Assembly (NCBI GenBank): GCA_964579415.1
Contig: CAZOGW010000040.1
Location: forward strand, 1 to 23,191
Direction: 5' to 3'
DNA length: 23,191 bases
From: CAZOGW01 sp964579415
GTDB taxonomy: Bacteria > Actinomycetota > Acidimicrobiia > Spongiisociales > UBA5794
Under the pieces are notes generated by a model, which saw only the letters and a list, made by a program, of their open reading frames with translations, made no database searches and was not told where the DNA came from. The position numbers and the translations under genes are program-made. How positions within the stretch are numbered: the first letter of the stretch is position 1; each line of letters starts with the position of its first letter. Shown one piece after another: positions 13,581 to 21,483 of the stretch.

Positions 13581-14503
13581 TGGAGCCGCTTCTGCTCGAC
13601 GCGGGAGCGGGCCAGCGAGTCGAGGATCACACCGGCGAACACCGACAGTGCGGCAACGACCAGCATGCCGACCACGATGACCGCGGTGGGGATGCGGGGC
13701 ACCAGGCCGGTGTCCAGGTAGGTGACCACCAGCGGGATGCCCAACACCACCGCGGCAACGGCGAGGACGGTCCCGATGGAGCCGAAGAACAGCAGCGGCC
13801 GGGTCTCCTTGGTGAGCACCGCGAAGCTGGCCAGGATGCGCGCCCCGTCGGCGACGACGCGCAGCTTGCTGGCGGAGCCCTCGGGACGGGAGGCGTACGC
13901 CACCGGCACCTCGGCGGCGGGGACCCTGAGCTGCGAGGCGTGCACGCTGATCTCGGTCTCGGTCTCGAACCCGGTGGACACCGCCGGGAACGACTTCACG
14001 AAGCGACGGGTGAAGGCCCGGTAACCGGAGAACACGTCGGTGAACGACTGGCCGAAGAGCCGCCGGTAGAGACTGTTGAAGAGACGGTTGCCGAAGGCAT
14101 GGCCCGCCCCTGACGCCTCGCCGATGCCGCGCCTGGCACCCACCACCATGTCGAGACGCTGGTCGGCGAGGACCTTGAGCATCGCCGGGGCGTCACCGGG
14201 GTCGTAAGTGCCGTCACCGTCGACCATGACGTAGAGGTCGGCGTCGATGTCGGCGAACATGCGCCGCACCACATTGCCCTTTCCCGGTGCGGGTTCGGAG
14301 CGCACCACGGCACCCGCCTCCGAAGCTGTCCGGGCCGTACCGTCGGCGGATGCGTTGTCGTAGACGTAGACCACGGCATCGGGAAGGACCGCCCGGAACC
14401 CGGCTACCACCGCCCCCACCGTGGCCTCCTCGTCCCGGCACGGAATGAGGACGGCCACCGAGGGAGCCCCGCCTCCCCGTTCGGCGACCGGCTGTGACTG
14501 CAT
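13553..14503 (-). CDS. Family 2 glycosyltransferase with two C-terminal membrane helices
   Basis: A 316-residue protein. Residues about 15-230 are a GT2 (GT-A fold) domain opening with VAVLIPCRDEEATVG, with the metal-binding DGDGTYDPGDA and VVGARRG in the usual positions. Residues about 235-300 hold two membrane helices, then a short polar tail. The layout matches polyisoprenyl-phosphate sugar transferases of the DPM1/GtrB type, which load a sugar onto a lipid carrier at the cytoplasmic face. It converges with the GT-C gene, overlapping its end by 28 bases; GT2 loading and GT-C transfer are known to work as pairs, so a functional link is plausible. The ATG has AGGA upstream. A weak hairpin lies between it and yccF. 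Confidence 0.92.
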   Translation of the reverse strand: MQSQPVAERGGGAPSVAVLIPCRDEEATVGAVVAGFRAVLPDAVVYVYDNASADGTARTASEAGAVVRSEPAPGKGNVVRRMFADIDADLYVMVDGDGTYDPGDAPAMLKVLADQRLDMVVGARRGIGEASGAGHAFGNRLFNSLYRRLFGQSFTDVFSGYRAFTRRFVKSFPAVSTGFETETEISVHASQLRVPAAEVPVAYASRPEGSASKLRVVADGARILASFAVLTKETRPLLFFGSIGTVLAVAAVVLGIPLVVTYLDTGLVPRIPTAVIVVGMLVVAALSVFAGVILDSLARSRVEQKRLHYLGAGTTR

Positions 14504-14523
14504 GGCTCAATCCTAAGACCGAG

Positions 14524-14547
14524 GGGCTGCTCGAAGGGGGGCAGCCC
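14524..14547 (-). terminator. Short hairpin between the YccF and GT2 genes
   Basis: GGGCTGC (14524-14530) and GCAGCCC (14541-14547) form a 7-bp stem with a 10-base loop. No T-run follows on the minus strand. It could partly separate the two genes, but the evidence is weak. Confidence 0.3.
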
Positions 14548-14560
14548 GGGTCGCTAGCTG

Positions 14561-14983
14561 TCACCCCTGAGGGATGCTGGCGACGATCGTGGTGCCGGTG
14601 GGGACGGTCCCGACGGGGACGATGCGGGTCCCGAAGGGGGCGAGGGCGAGGCCGGCGAGCTTCATGTTGGCCACCCCGAACGGGATCCCGATGATGGTTA
14701 TGAAGAGCAGGAGCCCGCTCAGGATGTGGGCCAGCGCCAGCCACCACCCGGCGACGATGAGCCAGATGACGTTGCCGACCAGCGACAGGGCGGCGTCGGC
14801 GTCGCGACGCCGCACCACCATGCGCCCGAACGGCCACAGGGCGTAGCCGGCAAGCTTGAACGACTGGAACCCGAACGGGATGGTGATGATGAAGATGACG
14901 GCGATGATCCCGGCGAAAACGTAGCCCAACGCCAGCGGGATCCCGGACAGGACGAGCCACAGCACGTTGAGGAGGAGATGCAC
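14561..14983 (-). CDS. YccF domain-containing membrane protein
   Basis: A 140-residue inner-membrane protein made of two YccF-type repeats. Each has a pair of hydrophobic helices and ends in a similar motif: IPFGFQSFKLAGYALWPFG in the first half and IPFGVANMKLAGLALAPFG in the second. The function of the family is not known. I place the start at GTG 14983 because YccF proteins begin directly with LLLNVLW; the in-frame GTG at 14992 would add three residues. It follows the reductase-like gene by 11 bases and is probably cotranscribed with it. Confidence 0.88.
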   Translation of the reverse strand: MHLLLNVLWLVLSGIPLALGYVFAGIIAVIFIITIPFGFQSFKLAGYALWPFGRMVVRRRDADAALSLVGNVIWLIVAGWWLALAHILSGLLLFITIIGIPFGVANMKLAGLALAPFGTRIVPVGTVPTGTTIVASIPQG

Positions 14984-14994
14984 CAGCGCCACGG

Positions 14995-16293
14995 CTACCA
15001 GTACTCCTCGTAGTGGACGCTCCCCGGTGCGCCGCGACGGTCGATGGTGAATCCCCGCTGCACCAGCAGCTCGGCGACGCCGGTCACCTCGGGGAACACC
15101 GGGGTGTCGCCGTCCCACTCGGGAAGGCCGATCATCGCCGGGTTGCCACAGAGGAAGATGTGGGCCTGCTGCGGGTCAAGAGGACCTCCCAGGTCATCCT
15201 CCAGCCCTCCCGAGGTGAGCAGGTCCTGGATGTAGACCTTGCGCCCGGCGTCCTCCGGTTCCCGGGTGGTCATCGGGTGGTAGCGGTAGTTGGGGAACCG
15301 CTCCTCGAGGGAGCGGTGGACGTCCAGGTAGGCGAGGTCTCGCCGGTACCGCACGGTGCACACCGAGACGATGCGGCCACGGTGGCCCTTGCGCAGCAGT
15401 TCCAGCGTCATGGCATTGTGGGGCGCCTCGCCGGTGCCGGTAGCCAGCATGACGACATCGGTGTCGGGGCCGGGCAGCCGGTCGACCCGGTAGCGGCCGG
15501 CGATCTTGCGCCCCAGGTAGATGCGATCGCCGACGTCCTTGAGGAACAGGCGCGGCGTGAGCACCGCCGGGTGCTCCTGCCAGTCCTTTTCGACCAGCAC
15601 CACGTAGAACTCAACGGCCTGGCGCGCCACCGGGTCGAGGAGGTTGCCGGCGCCGTCGAGGATGGAGCTGCTGATCGAGTAGGAGCGGCGGGCCAACTTG
15701 CGTAGCTGCTCGTCGGGGATCGCCTCGCGCACCTCGTCGATGCGGGGTTCCCAGTAGCCGAGACCGAGGGTGGCGTACTGCCCGGCGGCATACGGCTCGA
15801 TGGGCTGGTCCGGCGTCACATCGAGAACCCACAGGCTCTCGTGGGCGCGGTGGAGGCGGGTGATGGTGGCGTTGTAGTGGGCGGCCCGCAACCGGTCGGT
15901 CTCGACGGGGTCGAGCGGCGAGGCCACCGCCGGATGGGCGTGGTGGCCCACGACGAGGCCGGCGCCCTCGCCGCCCACGGGCGGCTCGTGTTCCCAGTCG
16001 TCGCCGTAGTGGACGAAGAGTCCCTCGATGACGTCGCGGGCGGCGGCGATGTCCGTCTCGTCCCAGGACCTGGTGCGCCGTACCACCACGTTGTTGGAGT
16101 GGACGAAGACGTGGTCAACGTCCGGGTCGGCATCGAAGAGACGCCGGGCGAGTACGGCGCCGAACCCGCCGTTTACGCCGGCACCGGGCGGGCGGGCGTA
16201 TGTCTCGCCGTCCTGCCCGGTGATGCTGCGGTTGCCCGTGAAGATCCCGACGTTCCCCCACGCCTTCGCCTCGACGGTGATGGTCTGTCCCAT
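14995..16293 (-). CDS. Ferredoxin-NADP reductase-like flavoprotein with N-terminal Nfu_N-like domain
   Basis: A 432-residue protein with two parts. Residues about 150-432 are a ferredoxin-NADP+ reductase-type module: FAD-binding RSYS (203-206), NADP-binding ATGTGEAP near 285, and FLCGNPAMIG around C382. It should move electrons between NADP(H) and ferredoxin or flavodoxin. Residues about 1-100 are extra. The pattern VGIFTGNRSIT, then LARRLFDADPDVDHVFVHSNNVVVRR and a final helix, resembles the N-terminal domain of Nfu iron-sulfur scaffold proteins (Nfu_N); this match is by eye and uncertain. The ATG at 16293 has only a weak ribosome site. The gene sits between an MBL hydrolase and YccF in a probable operon. 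Confidence 0.87.
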   Translation of the reverse strand: MGQTITVEAKAWGNVGIFTGNRSITGQDGETYARPPGAGVNGGFGAVLARRLFDADPDVDHVFVHSNNVVVRRTRSWDETDIAAARDVIEGLFVHYGDDWEHEPPVGGEGAGLVVGHHAHPAVASPLDPVETDRLRAAHYNATITRLHRAHESLWVLDVTPDQPIEPYAAGQYATLGLGYWEPRIDEVREAIPDEQLRKLARRSYSISSSILDGAGNLLDPVARQAVEFYVVLVEKDWQEHPAVLTPRLFLKDVGDRIYLGRKIAGRYRVDRLPGPDTDVVMLATGTGEAPHNAMTLELLRKGHRGRIVSVCTVRYRRDLAYLDVHRSLEERFPNYRYHPMTTREPEDAGRKVYIQDLLTSGGLEDDLGGPLDPQQAHIFLCGNPAMIGLPEWDGDTPVFPEVTGVAELLVQRGFTIDRRGAPGSVHYEEYW

Positions 16294-16346
16294 GGCTACC
16301 CATGAACCTACAGATCGACGCCGCCGCGTGCAGCAGGCGACCCCGC

Positions 16347-16976
16347 TCAGACGGTGAAGCTCTGATCCCAGTCGACGTCGACCAGCTCGATGCCCTCCGG
16401 CGCCAGCACGGATCGCGCCATGTTGCGGGCGAGGGCACGGCCCGCCTCCGACAGGTAGAAGTCGTGGATCGCCACCACCTGGGACGGGCGCACCCTGAGG
16501 GCGAACTCGACGGCGCCGCGGACAGAGTCCCAGGGAACGATGAGCGGTAGCGCCAGCACCGGCGCGCTCGACGCGGGTTGGCGGCTGTCTCCCGGATGGG
16601 TGATGAGCCCGTCGATGGTGAAGGCCCGGTTCGGGGGTGTCGCCCCGCTGGCGACCGGCTCGTGGAGGACGTCCTCGACGCTGACCCCGTCCGGCACCGC
16701 GGTCGACGCCTCGATACCCTCGCCGGCGAGGAGGTCGGCGACCGCCTGGTTGCAGTGGACCGCCAGGTCGCGGCGGCGATCGACGAGCCACCGCACGAAC
16801 CCCGGGTTGACGTGGTCGCCGTGCTCGTGGGTGACGAGCACCCGGGTGACGTCCCCGATGGTGTCCAGGTCGATCTCGCCGCCGGTGAACGTGTGGAACC
16901 CGGGATCGAACAGCGTGGCGTGCTCGTCGGTCGTCACCAGCAGCGTCGAGTCGGTGAGTCGCCTGATCGTGGCCAC
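16347..16976 (-). CDS. MBL-fold metal-dependent hydrolase (UlaG-like)
   Basis: A 209-residue cytoplasmic protein of the metallo-beta-lactamase fold. The metal motif THEHGDH (HxHxDH) is near residue 50, an aspartate is present in ITHPGDS, and a late histidine in VVAIHDFY completes the likely metal site. Its small size and opening resemble the UlaG/YtsJ-like branch. The start is GTG 16976, which gives the expected N-terminal strand; no strong Shine-Dalgarno sequence is visible. It lies 53 bases upstream of the reductase-like gene on the same strand, probably in one operon. The substrate is unknown. Confidence 0.9.
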   Translation of the reverse strand: MATIRRLTDSTLLVTTDEHATLFDPGFHTFTGGEIDLDTIGDVTRVLVTHEHGDHVNPGFVRWLVDRRRDLAVHCNQAVADLLAGEGIEASTAVPDGVSVEDVLHEPVASGATPPNRAFTIDGLITHPGDSRQPASSAPVLALPLIVPWDSVRGAVEFALRVRPSQVVAIHDFYLSEAGRALARNMARSVLAPEGIELVDVDWDQSFTV

Positions 16977-17031
16977 ATCGGGAGCCTAACAAGACAGACC
17001 AACCATCGGCCTGAGCCCGCCCTCACCGGCT

Positions 17032-18330
17032 TCAGAACCGGAGCGTGCAGTTGGGTGTGATGAAGTCCTCGGGGCACTCGGGCGGCGGCTCGCCGAGGAA
17101 CCCAGCCGCCTCCGCGACGTCGAGGACCGTGAGCGTCATGGCGCCGCCGAAAGGCAACGTTGCACTGTCGGTGCGACCGGTTGCCAGGTTGTGGCGAAGG
17201 ATCTCCGTGGCCTGCCCACCGTAGGAGTTGGCGGACGCGAAGACGTACTCGCCATCGGGGGACCAAGCGACGTACCAGTACTCCTCCGCCAGGTCCAGGT
17301 CGGTGACATCCGACTCTCCGGTGCGGGCGTCGACGAGATGCAAGCCGTCGGCGGCGACGAACGCCAGCATGTCGCCGTTCGGCGAGAACCTGCCCCCGTA
17401 TGCGAAAGAGTCAGGCCCGACGGCGGCGACCGTGGAGCTGGCGGTGAAGTCCCGGATGTGCACCTCGGCGCACTCCGCGTCGGGGCAGTAGGCAAGCCTG
17501 TCGCCGAAGGCGTCGACGACCATGCCGCGGGCGGGGATGGCAGGGACCGTGTCCGCCCTGCCCGGCTCCGGGAACCATGGATCGAGCTGAGCCCCGACGC
17601 CGGAGCGGAGCGCCAGGCCCGCGCCGGGGAGACCGATCTCGGGATAGGCGCCGTCCGGAAGGGCCGCAGGGTCGGTGAGTTGGCTGCCCTCCATGTCCAC
17701 CTGCCAGGCAGTGGCCGTGCCTCCGCCGATCCAGCCCTGTTCCCAGTCGACGAGCCAGACACGATCGGGCTCGGCGGCGGGTACGAAGATCGTGGCTTGG
17801 CCGATGACGGTCGAGCTGCCCGTCCCGATGTGCGAGGCGCGGATCTCACCGGGCCCGTAAACGACGAGGTGGTCCCCCACACGCCTGATGCTGAACGGGG
17901 GGTCACCGGGACCCAACCCCTCGATGTCGTGGCGCGACCTGACACGCTCGTCGGGGTCGACGGCAATCACCCCGTCGTACCCGTCGTGGAAGAGCAGCAC
18001 GACGCCGGCCGGGTCGCCGAACACCGGGAAGGCGGCAGGTGTCGATCCCGACCCGGGAGGGACCGTTGTGGCGACCGCCGGCGCAGTGGTGGCCACAGAA
18101 GTGATCCCCGCAGGCGGTGCGGTCCCGGCGTACGGCTGACGCGTCCCGGCCCGCATCGCCGCGGCGCCACCTATGACTGCCACCGCGACAACAGCTGCTA
18201 CCAGCGCGGTGCCGGCGGCGAGGCGCTTCCGCCGCCAGGCGGTCACCGAACCGAAGTCCGGTCTGGAAGCGAGGTCGGCGGCGTGCCGCACCTGGCGGCC
18301 GGCGGCGGTGGCCAGTTCATCGAGTCTCAT
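17032..18330 (-). CDS. Membrane protein with beta-propeller-like exterior, probable anti-sigma factor
   Basis: A 432-residue single-pass protein. Residues 1-36 are a short cytoplasmic part, residues about 37-59 a membrane helix, and then comes a Thr/Ala/Pro-rich linker to about 95. The remaining 330 residues are extracytoplasmic and contain repeats of the TolB/WD40 type such as FSPNGDMLAFV and WSPDGEYVFAS, suggesting a beta-propeller. The gene overlaps the end of the ECF sigma factor by 14 bases, the usual place for an anti-sigma gene. The short cytoplasmic segment lacks the HxxxCxxC zinc anti-sigma motif, so the anti-sigma role rests on context. A propeller outside could sense a ligand or envelope state. 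Confidence 0.85.
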   Translation of the reverse strand: MRLDELATAAGRQVRHAADLASRPDFGSVTAWRRKRLAAGTALVAAVVAVAVIGGAAAMRAGTRQPYAGTAPPAGITSVATTAPAVATTVPPGSGSTPAAFPVFGDPAGVVLLFHDGYDGVIAVDPDERVRSRHDIEGLGPGDPPFSIRRVGDHLVVYGPGEIRASHIGTGSSTVIGQATIFVPAAEPDRVWLVDWEQGWIGGGTATAWQVDMEGSQLTDPAALPDGAYPEIGLPGAGLALRSGVGAQLDPWFPEPGRADTVPAIPARGMVVDAFGDRLAYCPDAECAEVHIRDFTASSTVAAVGPDSFAYGGRFSPNGDMLAFVAADGLHLVDARTGESDVTDLDLAEEYWYVAWSPDGEYVFASANSYGGQATEILRHNLATGRTDSATLPFGGAMTLTVLDVAEAAGFLGEPPPECPEDFITPNCTLRF

Positions 18331-18850
18331 CGTCGACCCATCCCTTGGCCTCCAGTTGGCGGCCCAGCCGGGCGCGCGCCTGGTGGAGCAGCGCTTTCAC
18401 CGTGCCTTCTGCGACATCGAGGACCCGGCCGATCTCGGCTACGGACATGTCGTCGATGTAGCGCAGCGCCACCACCTGGGCCTGCCTCACAGGGAGGCGG
18501 CGCACCTCGTGCCAGAAAGCCCCGTACTCGGCGTATACGCCGTCGAGGGAAGGCGGCGCCGGCGTCAGCCGTAGCCGTGCCGCCGTCTCCGCGCGCAATC
18601 TCCGGAAGCGGGACATTGCCAGGTTCACCGCCACCCGCCGTACCCATGCCGGAGGGTTGTCCATGGCGCCGACCCGGTCCCAGTCGCGATGCGCCCGGAG
18701 AAAGGCCTCTTGGGCGAGGTCCTCGGCCGCCCAGCGGCTCCCGCTGAGGCCGTAGACCAGCGCCACCACAGCGGCGTACTCCTGGCGATAGAACGACTCG
18801 AACCGGCCCGGAATGCGGACGACCTCGTCCCGACCGTCCCTGTCTCCCAT
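18317..18850 (-). CDS. ECF-family RNA polymerase sigma factor (SigE-type)
   Basis: A 177-residue sigma-70 family protein with only regions 2 and 4. Region 2 includes AAEDLAQEAFLRAHRDW near residue 40-57, which binds core polymerase and the -10 element. Region 4 near 125-165 includes LRYIDDMSVAEIGRVLDV followed by AEGTVKALLHQARARL, a helix-turn-helix for the -35 element. The length fits ECF factors. The ATG follows a GAGGT ribosome site. It is the first gene of a two-gene unit with the membrane protein downstream. Autoregulation is common for this class, but I found no convincing ECF promoter upstream. Confidence 0.94.
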   Translation of the reverse strand: MGDRDGRDEVVRIPGRFESFYRQEYAAVVALVYGLSGSRWAAEDLAQEAFLRAHRDWDRVGAMDNPPAWVRRVAVNLAMSRFRRLRAETAARLRLTPAPPSLDGVYAEYGAFWHEVRRLPVRQAQVVALRYIDDMSVAEIGRVLDVAEGTVKALLHQARARLGRQLEAKGWVDDETR

Positions 18851-18956
18851 CGGACCTCACCGTTCGACGACTTCACACGGCATCAACGCATGAGCCGCCC
18901 GCTCGGTTTAGCCGACCTGTTCCTCTCTTGCTGGCCCCAACGTCCGCACCGGCTGG

Positions 18957-19489
18957 TCAACGCAGGATGTCGCAGAAGGCGGGGAGCGCGAGGGCGATGT
19001 TGGTGCTCCCGTCGAGCAGCTCACGCACCGGGTGTGGCCCCGCGGATCGGAGGATCCGCCGCGTCTGGCCATCGATGACGATGGGGCCCTGGTCGATGAG
19101 ACGCTCGTCGCCGCGCACCACGTTCACCGAGACGCCGGTGATCTCGATGGTCTTCAGCAGGCCGGTCTCCGGGTCGAAGTTGTTCACCTGGGTGAAGTCG
19201 ACGGGCCCGTCCCGCAGGGTGAGCCCGGTGACGGTGTTGACCACCGTGTTGTCCTCGACGATCTCCTGGACGACACGGACCAGGCGGCCCTGGTCGTCGG
19301 TGAACCGCCAGATGTTGACGGTCAGGTTGATGTTCCACGCCACGCCGTACGACCCGCAGGCGTTGTCGTTGCGCACGGTGGAGACCTGAGTCACTGTCTG
19401 GTCGGGCGGGCGGCGATCCGCCGCCGTCGCCGGGGCGGCGAGCGTCAGGTGAGAGCCATGGCGATGGCCAGGGTGGCGGAACGCTTCAC
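18957..19489 (-). CDS. Probable secreted protein split by a one-base frameshift after its signal peptide
   Basis: An uninterrupted frame runs from GTG 19394 to 18957 (145 residues, AWNINLTVNIWRF, ending ALPAFCDILR) and looks like the mature part of a small secreted protein of unknown family. In another frame, GTG 19489 with an AGGAAG ribosome site codes KRSATLAIAMALT, a signal-peptide start, and stops at TGA 19447-19445. Adding one base at about 19447/19448 joins the two into a perfect signal peptide (MALTLTLAAPATAAD) followed by the 145-residue body, 177 residues in all. Either the sequence lost one base of a C run, or the gene is newly broken. The body has two cysteines, near its start and end, which could form a disulfide. 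Confidence 0.65.
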
Positions 19490-19636
19490 GACCTGCTTCC
19501 TGGGTCGATGCCTGTCCGCCCGCGCGAGCGGCTGGTGAAGCCGCCCTCGACCCCGGCGCATGTGCTCAACTACCTTAGGCGAGGCGACCCAGAGAAAGTA
19601 CGGAGCCGGACCTGTTGCGGTTCGGATGGAGCAGAC

Positions 19637-21308
19637 ATGATGACGCGGGGACGACGCGTGGTACGGGCGGCGAGGGGCGGGACTCTCACCTGCAAGGGGT
19701 GGGAGCAGGAAGCCGCTCTCCGGATGCTGATGAACAACCTCGACCCCGAGGTGGCGGAGCGGCCCGACGACCTGGTGGTCTACGGCGGCACCGGCCGGGC
19801 GGCGAGGAGCTGGGAGGCTTTCGACGCCATCGTGGCCGCCCTCACCGACCTGGAATCCGACGAAACGCTGCTGGTCCAGTCGGGAAAGCCGGTCGGCGTC
19901 TTCCGCACCCACGAAGACGCCCCCCGGGTGCTCATCGCCAACTCTCACCTCGTCCCCGAGTGGGCCACCTGGGAGGAGTTCCGCCGCCTCGAGGCCATGG
20001 GGCTCACCATGTACGGGCAGATGACCGCCGGGTCATGGATCTACATCGGAACCCAGGGGATCCTGCAGGGCACCTACGAATGTTTCGCCGAGATCGCCCG
20101 GCGCCGCTTCGGGGGGACGCTGGAGGGCACCGTCACCGTGACCGCCGGCCTCGGCGGCATGGGCGGTGCCCAGCCGCTGGCGGTGACCATGAACGGCGGC
20201 GTGGCGCTGTGCGTCGAGGTGGACCGGTGGCGTATCGACCGGCGCGTCGAGACCCGCTACCTGGACGAGATGGCCCACGACCTGGACGACGCGGTGGCTC
20301 GGGCGGAGCAGGCCCGCCGGGAGCGCCGCCCGCTCTCCGTCGGGATCTTGGGCAACGCCGCCGACGTGCTCCCGGCGCTGCTGGCCCGGGGCTTCCAGGC
20401 CGACATCGTCACCGATCAGACGTCGGCGCACGACCCGCTCAGCTACGTCCCCAACGACCTTTCCCCGGAGGCCGTCGAGCGGCTGCGCACCTCCGACCCC
20501 GAGGCCTATACCCGCCGCTCCCGGGCGGCGATGGCGGCGCATTGCGCGGCGATGGTGGGGTTCATGGACCGCGGTGCCGAGGTGTTCGACTACGGCAACA
20601 GCCTGCGGGCCGAGGCGCTCCTCGGGGGCTTCGAGCGAGCCTTCGACTACCCGGGTTTCCTCCCCGCCTACATCCGGCCGCTGTTCTGCGAGGGGAAGGG
20701 CCCGTTCCGCTGGGTGGCGCTGTCGGGCGACCCGGCCGACATCGCCGCCACCGACCGTGTGGTGCTGGAGACGTTCCCCGAGGACGAGGCGCTGGCCCGG
20801 TGGATCCGGCTCGCCTCCGAGCGGGTCGCCTTCCAGGGACTCCCCGCCCGCATCTGCTGGCTGGGGTACGGGGCGGGCGAAGCTGGGCCGGCGCTTCCAC
20901 GAGATGGTGGCCAGCGGCGAGGTGAGCGCCCCCATCGTCATCGGCAGGGACCACCTCGACTCCGGCTCGGTGGCGTCGCCCTACCGGGAGACCGAGGCCA
21001 TGGCCGACGGGTCCGACGCCATCGCCGACTGGCCGCTGTTGAACGCCATGGTCAACGTCGCCGCCGGAGGGTCGTGGATCTCCCTCCACCACGGGGGCGG
21101 TGTCGGCATCGGACGGTCGATCCACGCCGGGATGGTGGTGGTGGCAGACGGCACCGAACGGGCCCGGCGCAAGCTGGAACGGGTCCTCACCAGCGACCCC
21201 GGCATGGGCGTGATCCGCCATGCCGACGCCGGCTACGACCGGGCGCTCGAGGTTGCCGCCGAGCGCGGCGTCCGCATTCCCATGTCCACCGCCAGGGAAC
21301 AAGCGTGA
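19637..21308 (+). pseudogene. hutU: Urocanate hydratase HutU, frameshifted
   Basis: Urocanase converts urocanate to imidazolonepropionate in histidine degradation and uses a tightly bound NAD+ as electrophile. The first frame carries CKGWEQEAALRMLMNNLDPEVAE, GGMGGAQP and GLPARICWLGYG; C407 corresponds to the active-site cysteine of Pseudomonas urocanase (Cys410). The frame breaks after GYG. The second frame, to 21308, carries RAKLGRRFHEM, VIGRDHLDSGSVASP, HHGGGVGIG and RHADAGYD. The family reads GYGER at this point, so two bases seem to be missing from the G-rich 20870-20876. Restored, the protein would be 557 residues, the normal length. The ATG follows GGAG. The cause is either an assembly indel or real loss of about 145 C-terminal residues. 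Confidence 0.92.
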
Positions 21309-21326
21309 CGACTCGGCGCGTTTCGT

Positions 21327-21353
21327 CCTCCCCCGCCGCTTCGGTGGGGGAGG
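21327..21353. terminator. Strong hairpin after hutU
   Basis: CCTCCCCCGCCG (21327-21338) pairs with CGGTGGGGGAGG (21342-21353) through a 12-bp stem with one G-T pair and a 3-base loop, 19 bases after the hutU stop. There is no T-run. It resembles the CTCCCCC...GGGGGAG hairpins inside the 63-bp repeats further on and may be a diverged relative. Confidence 0.5.
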
Positions 21354-21425
21354 TGGCCGATCGGCTCGCCTGGCGCGACGGGACCGCATCGGGTGCACGA
21401 ACTTGCGGTGGGCCGATCGGTCGGA

Positions 21426-21483
21426 GGGGGTCTTCGTCCGAGGGGCGAGATGAGCTCATCGAGGGTGCGCTGTGAAGACCCCC
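21426..21483. repeat. Inverted repeat enclosing a 12-bp palindrome before hutF
   Basis: GGGGGTCTTC (21426-21435) is perfectly complementary to GAAGACCCCC (21474-21483). Between them lies the palindrome GATGAGCTCATC (21449-21460) and the GAGGG ribosome site of hutF. GGCCGATCGG also appears twice just upstream (21355-21364 and 21411-21420). The stretch looks like a composite intergenic repeat. Confidence 0.6.

Noticed and set aside
12770..14113. 447-codon plus-strand frame spanning the GT-C and GT2 genes
   Set aside because: Arg/Gly-rich out-of-frame translation of one gene and antisense of the other.
18919..18923. GGAAC on the minus strand as an ECF -35 element for the sigma gene
   Set aside because: No matching -10 element at 16-17 bp; five bases alone are too common.
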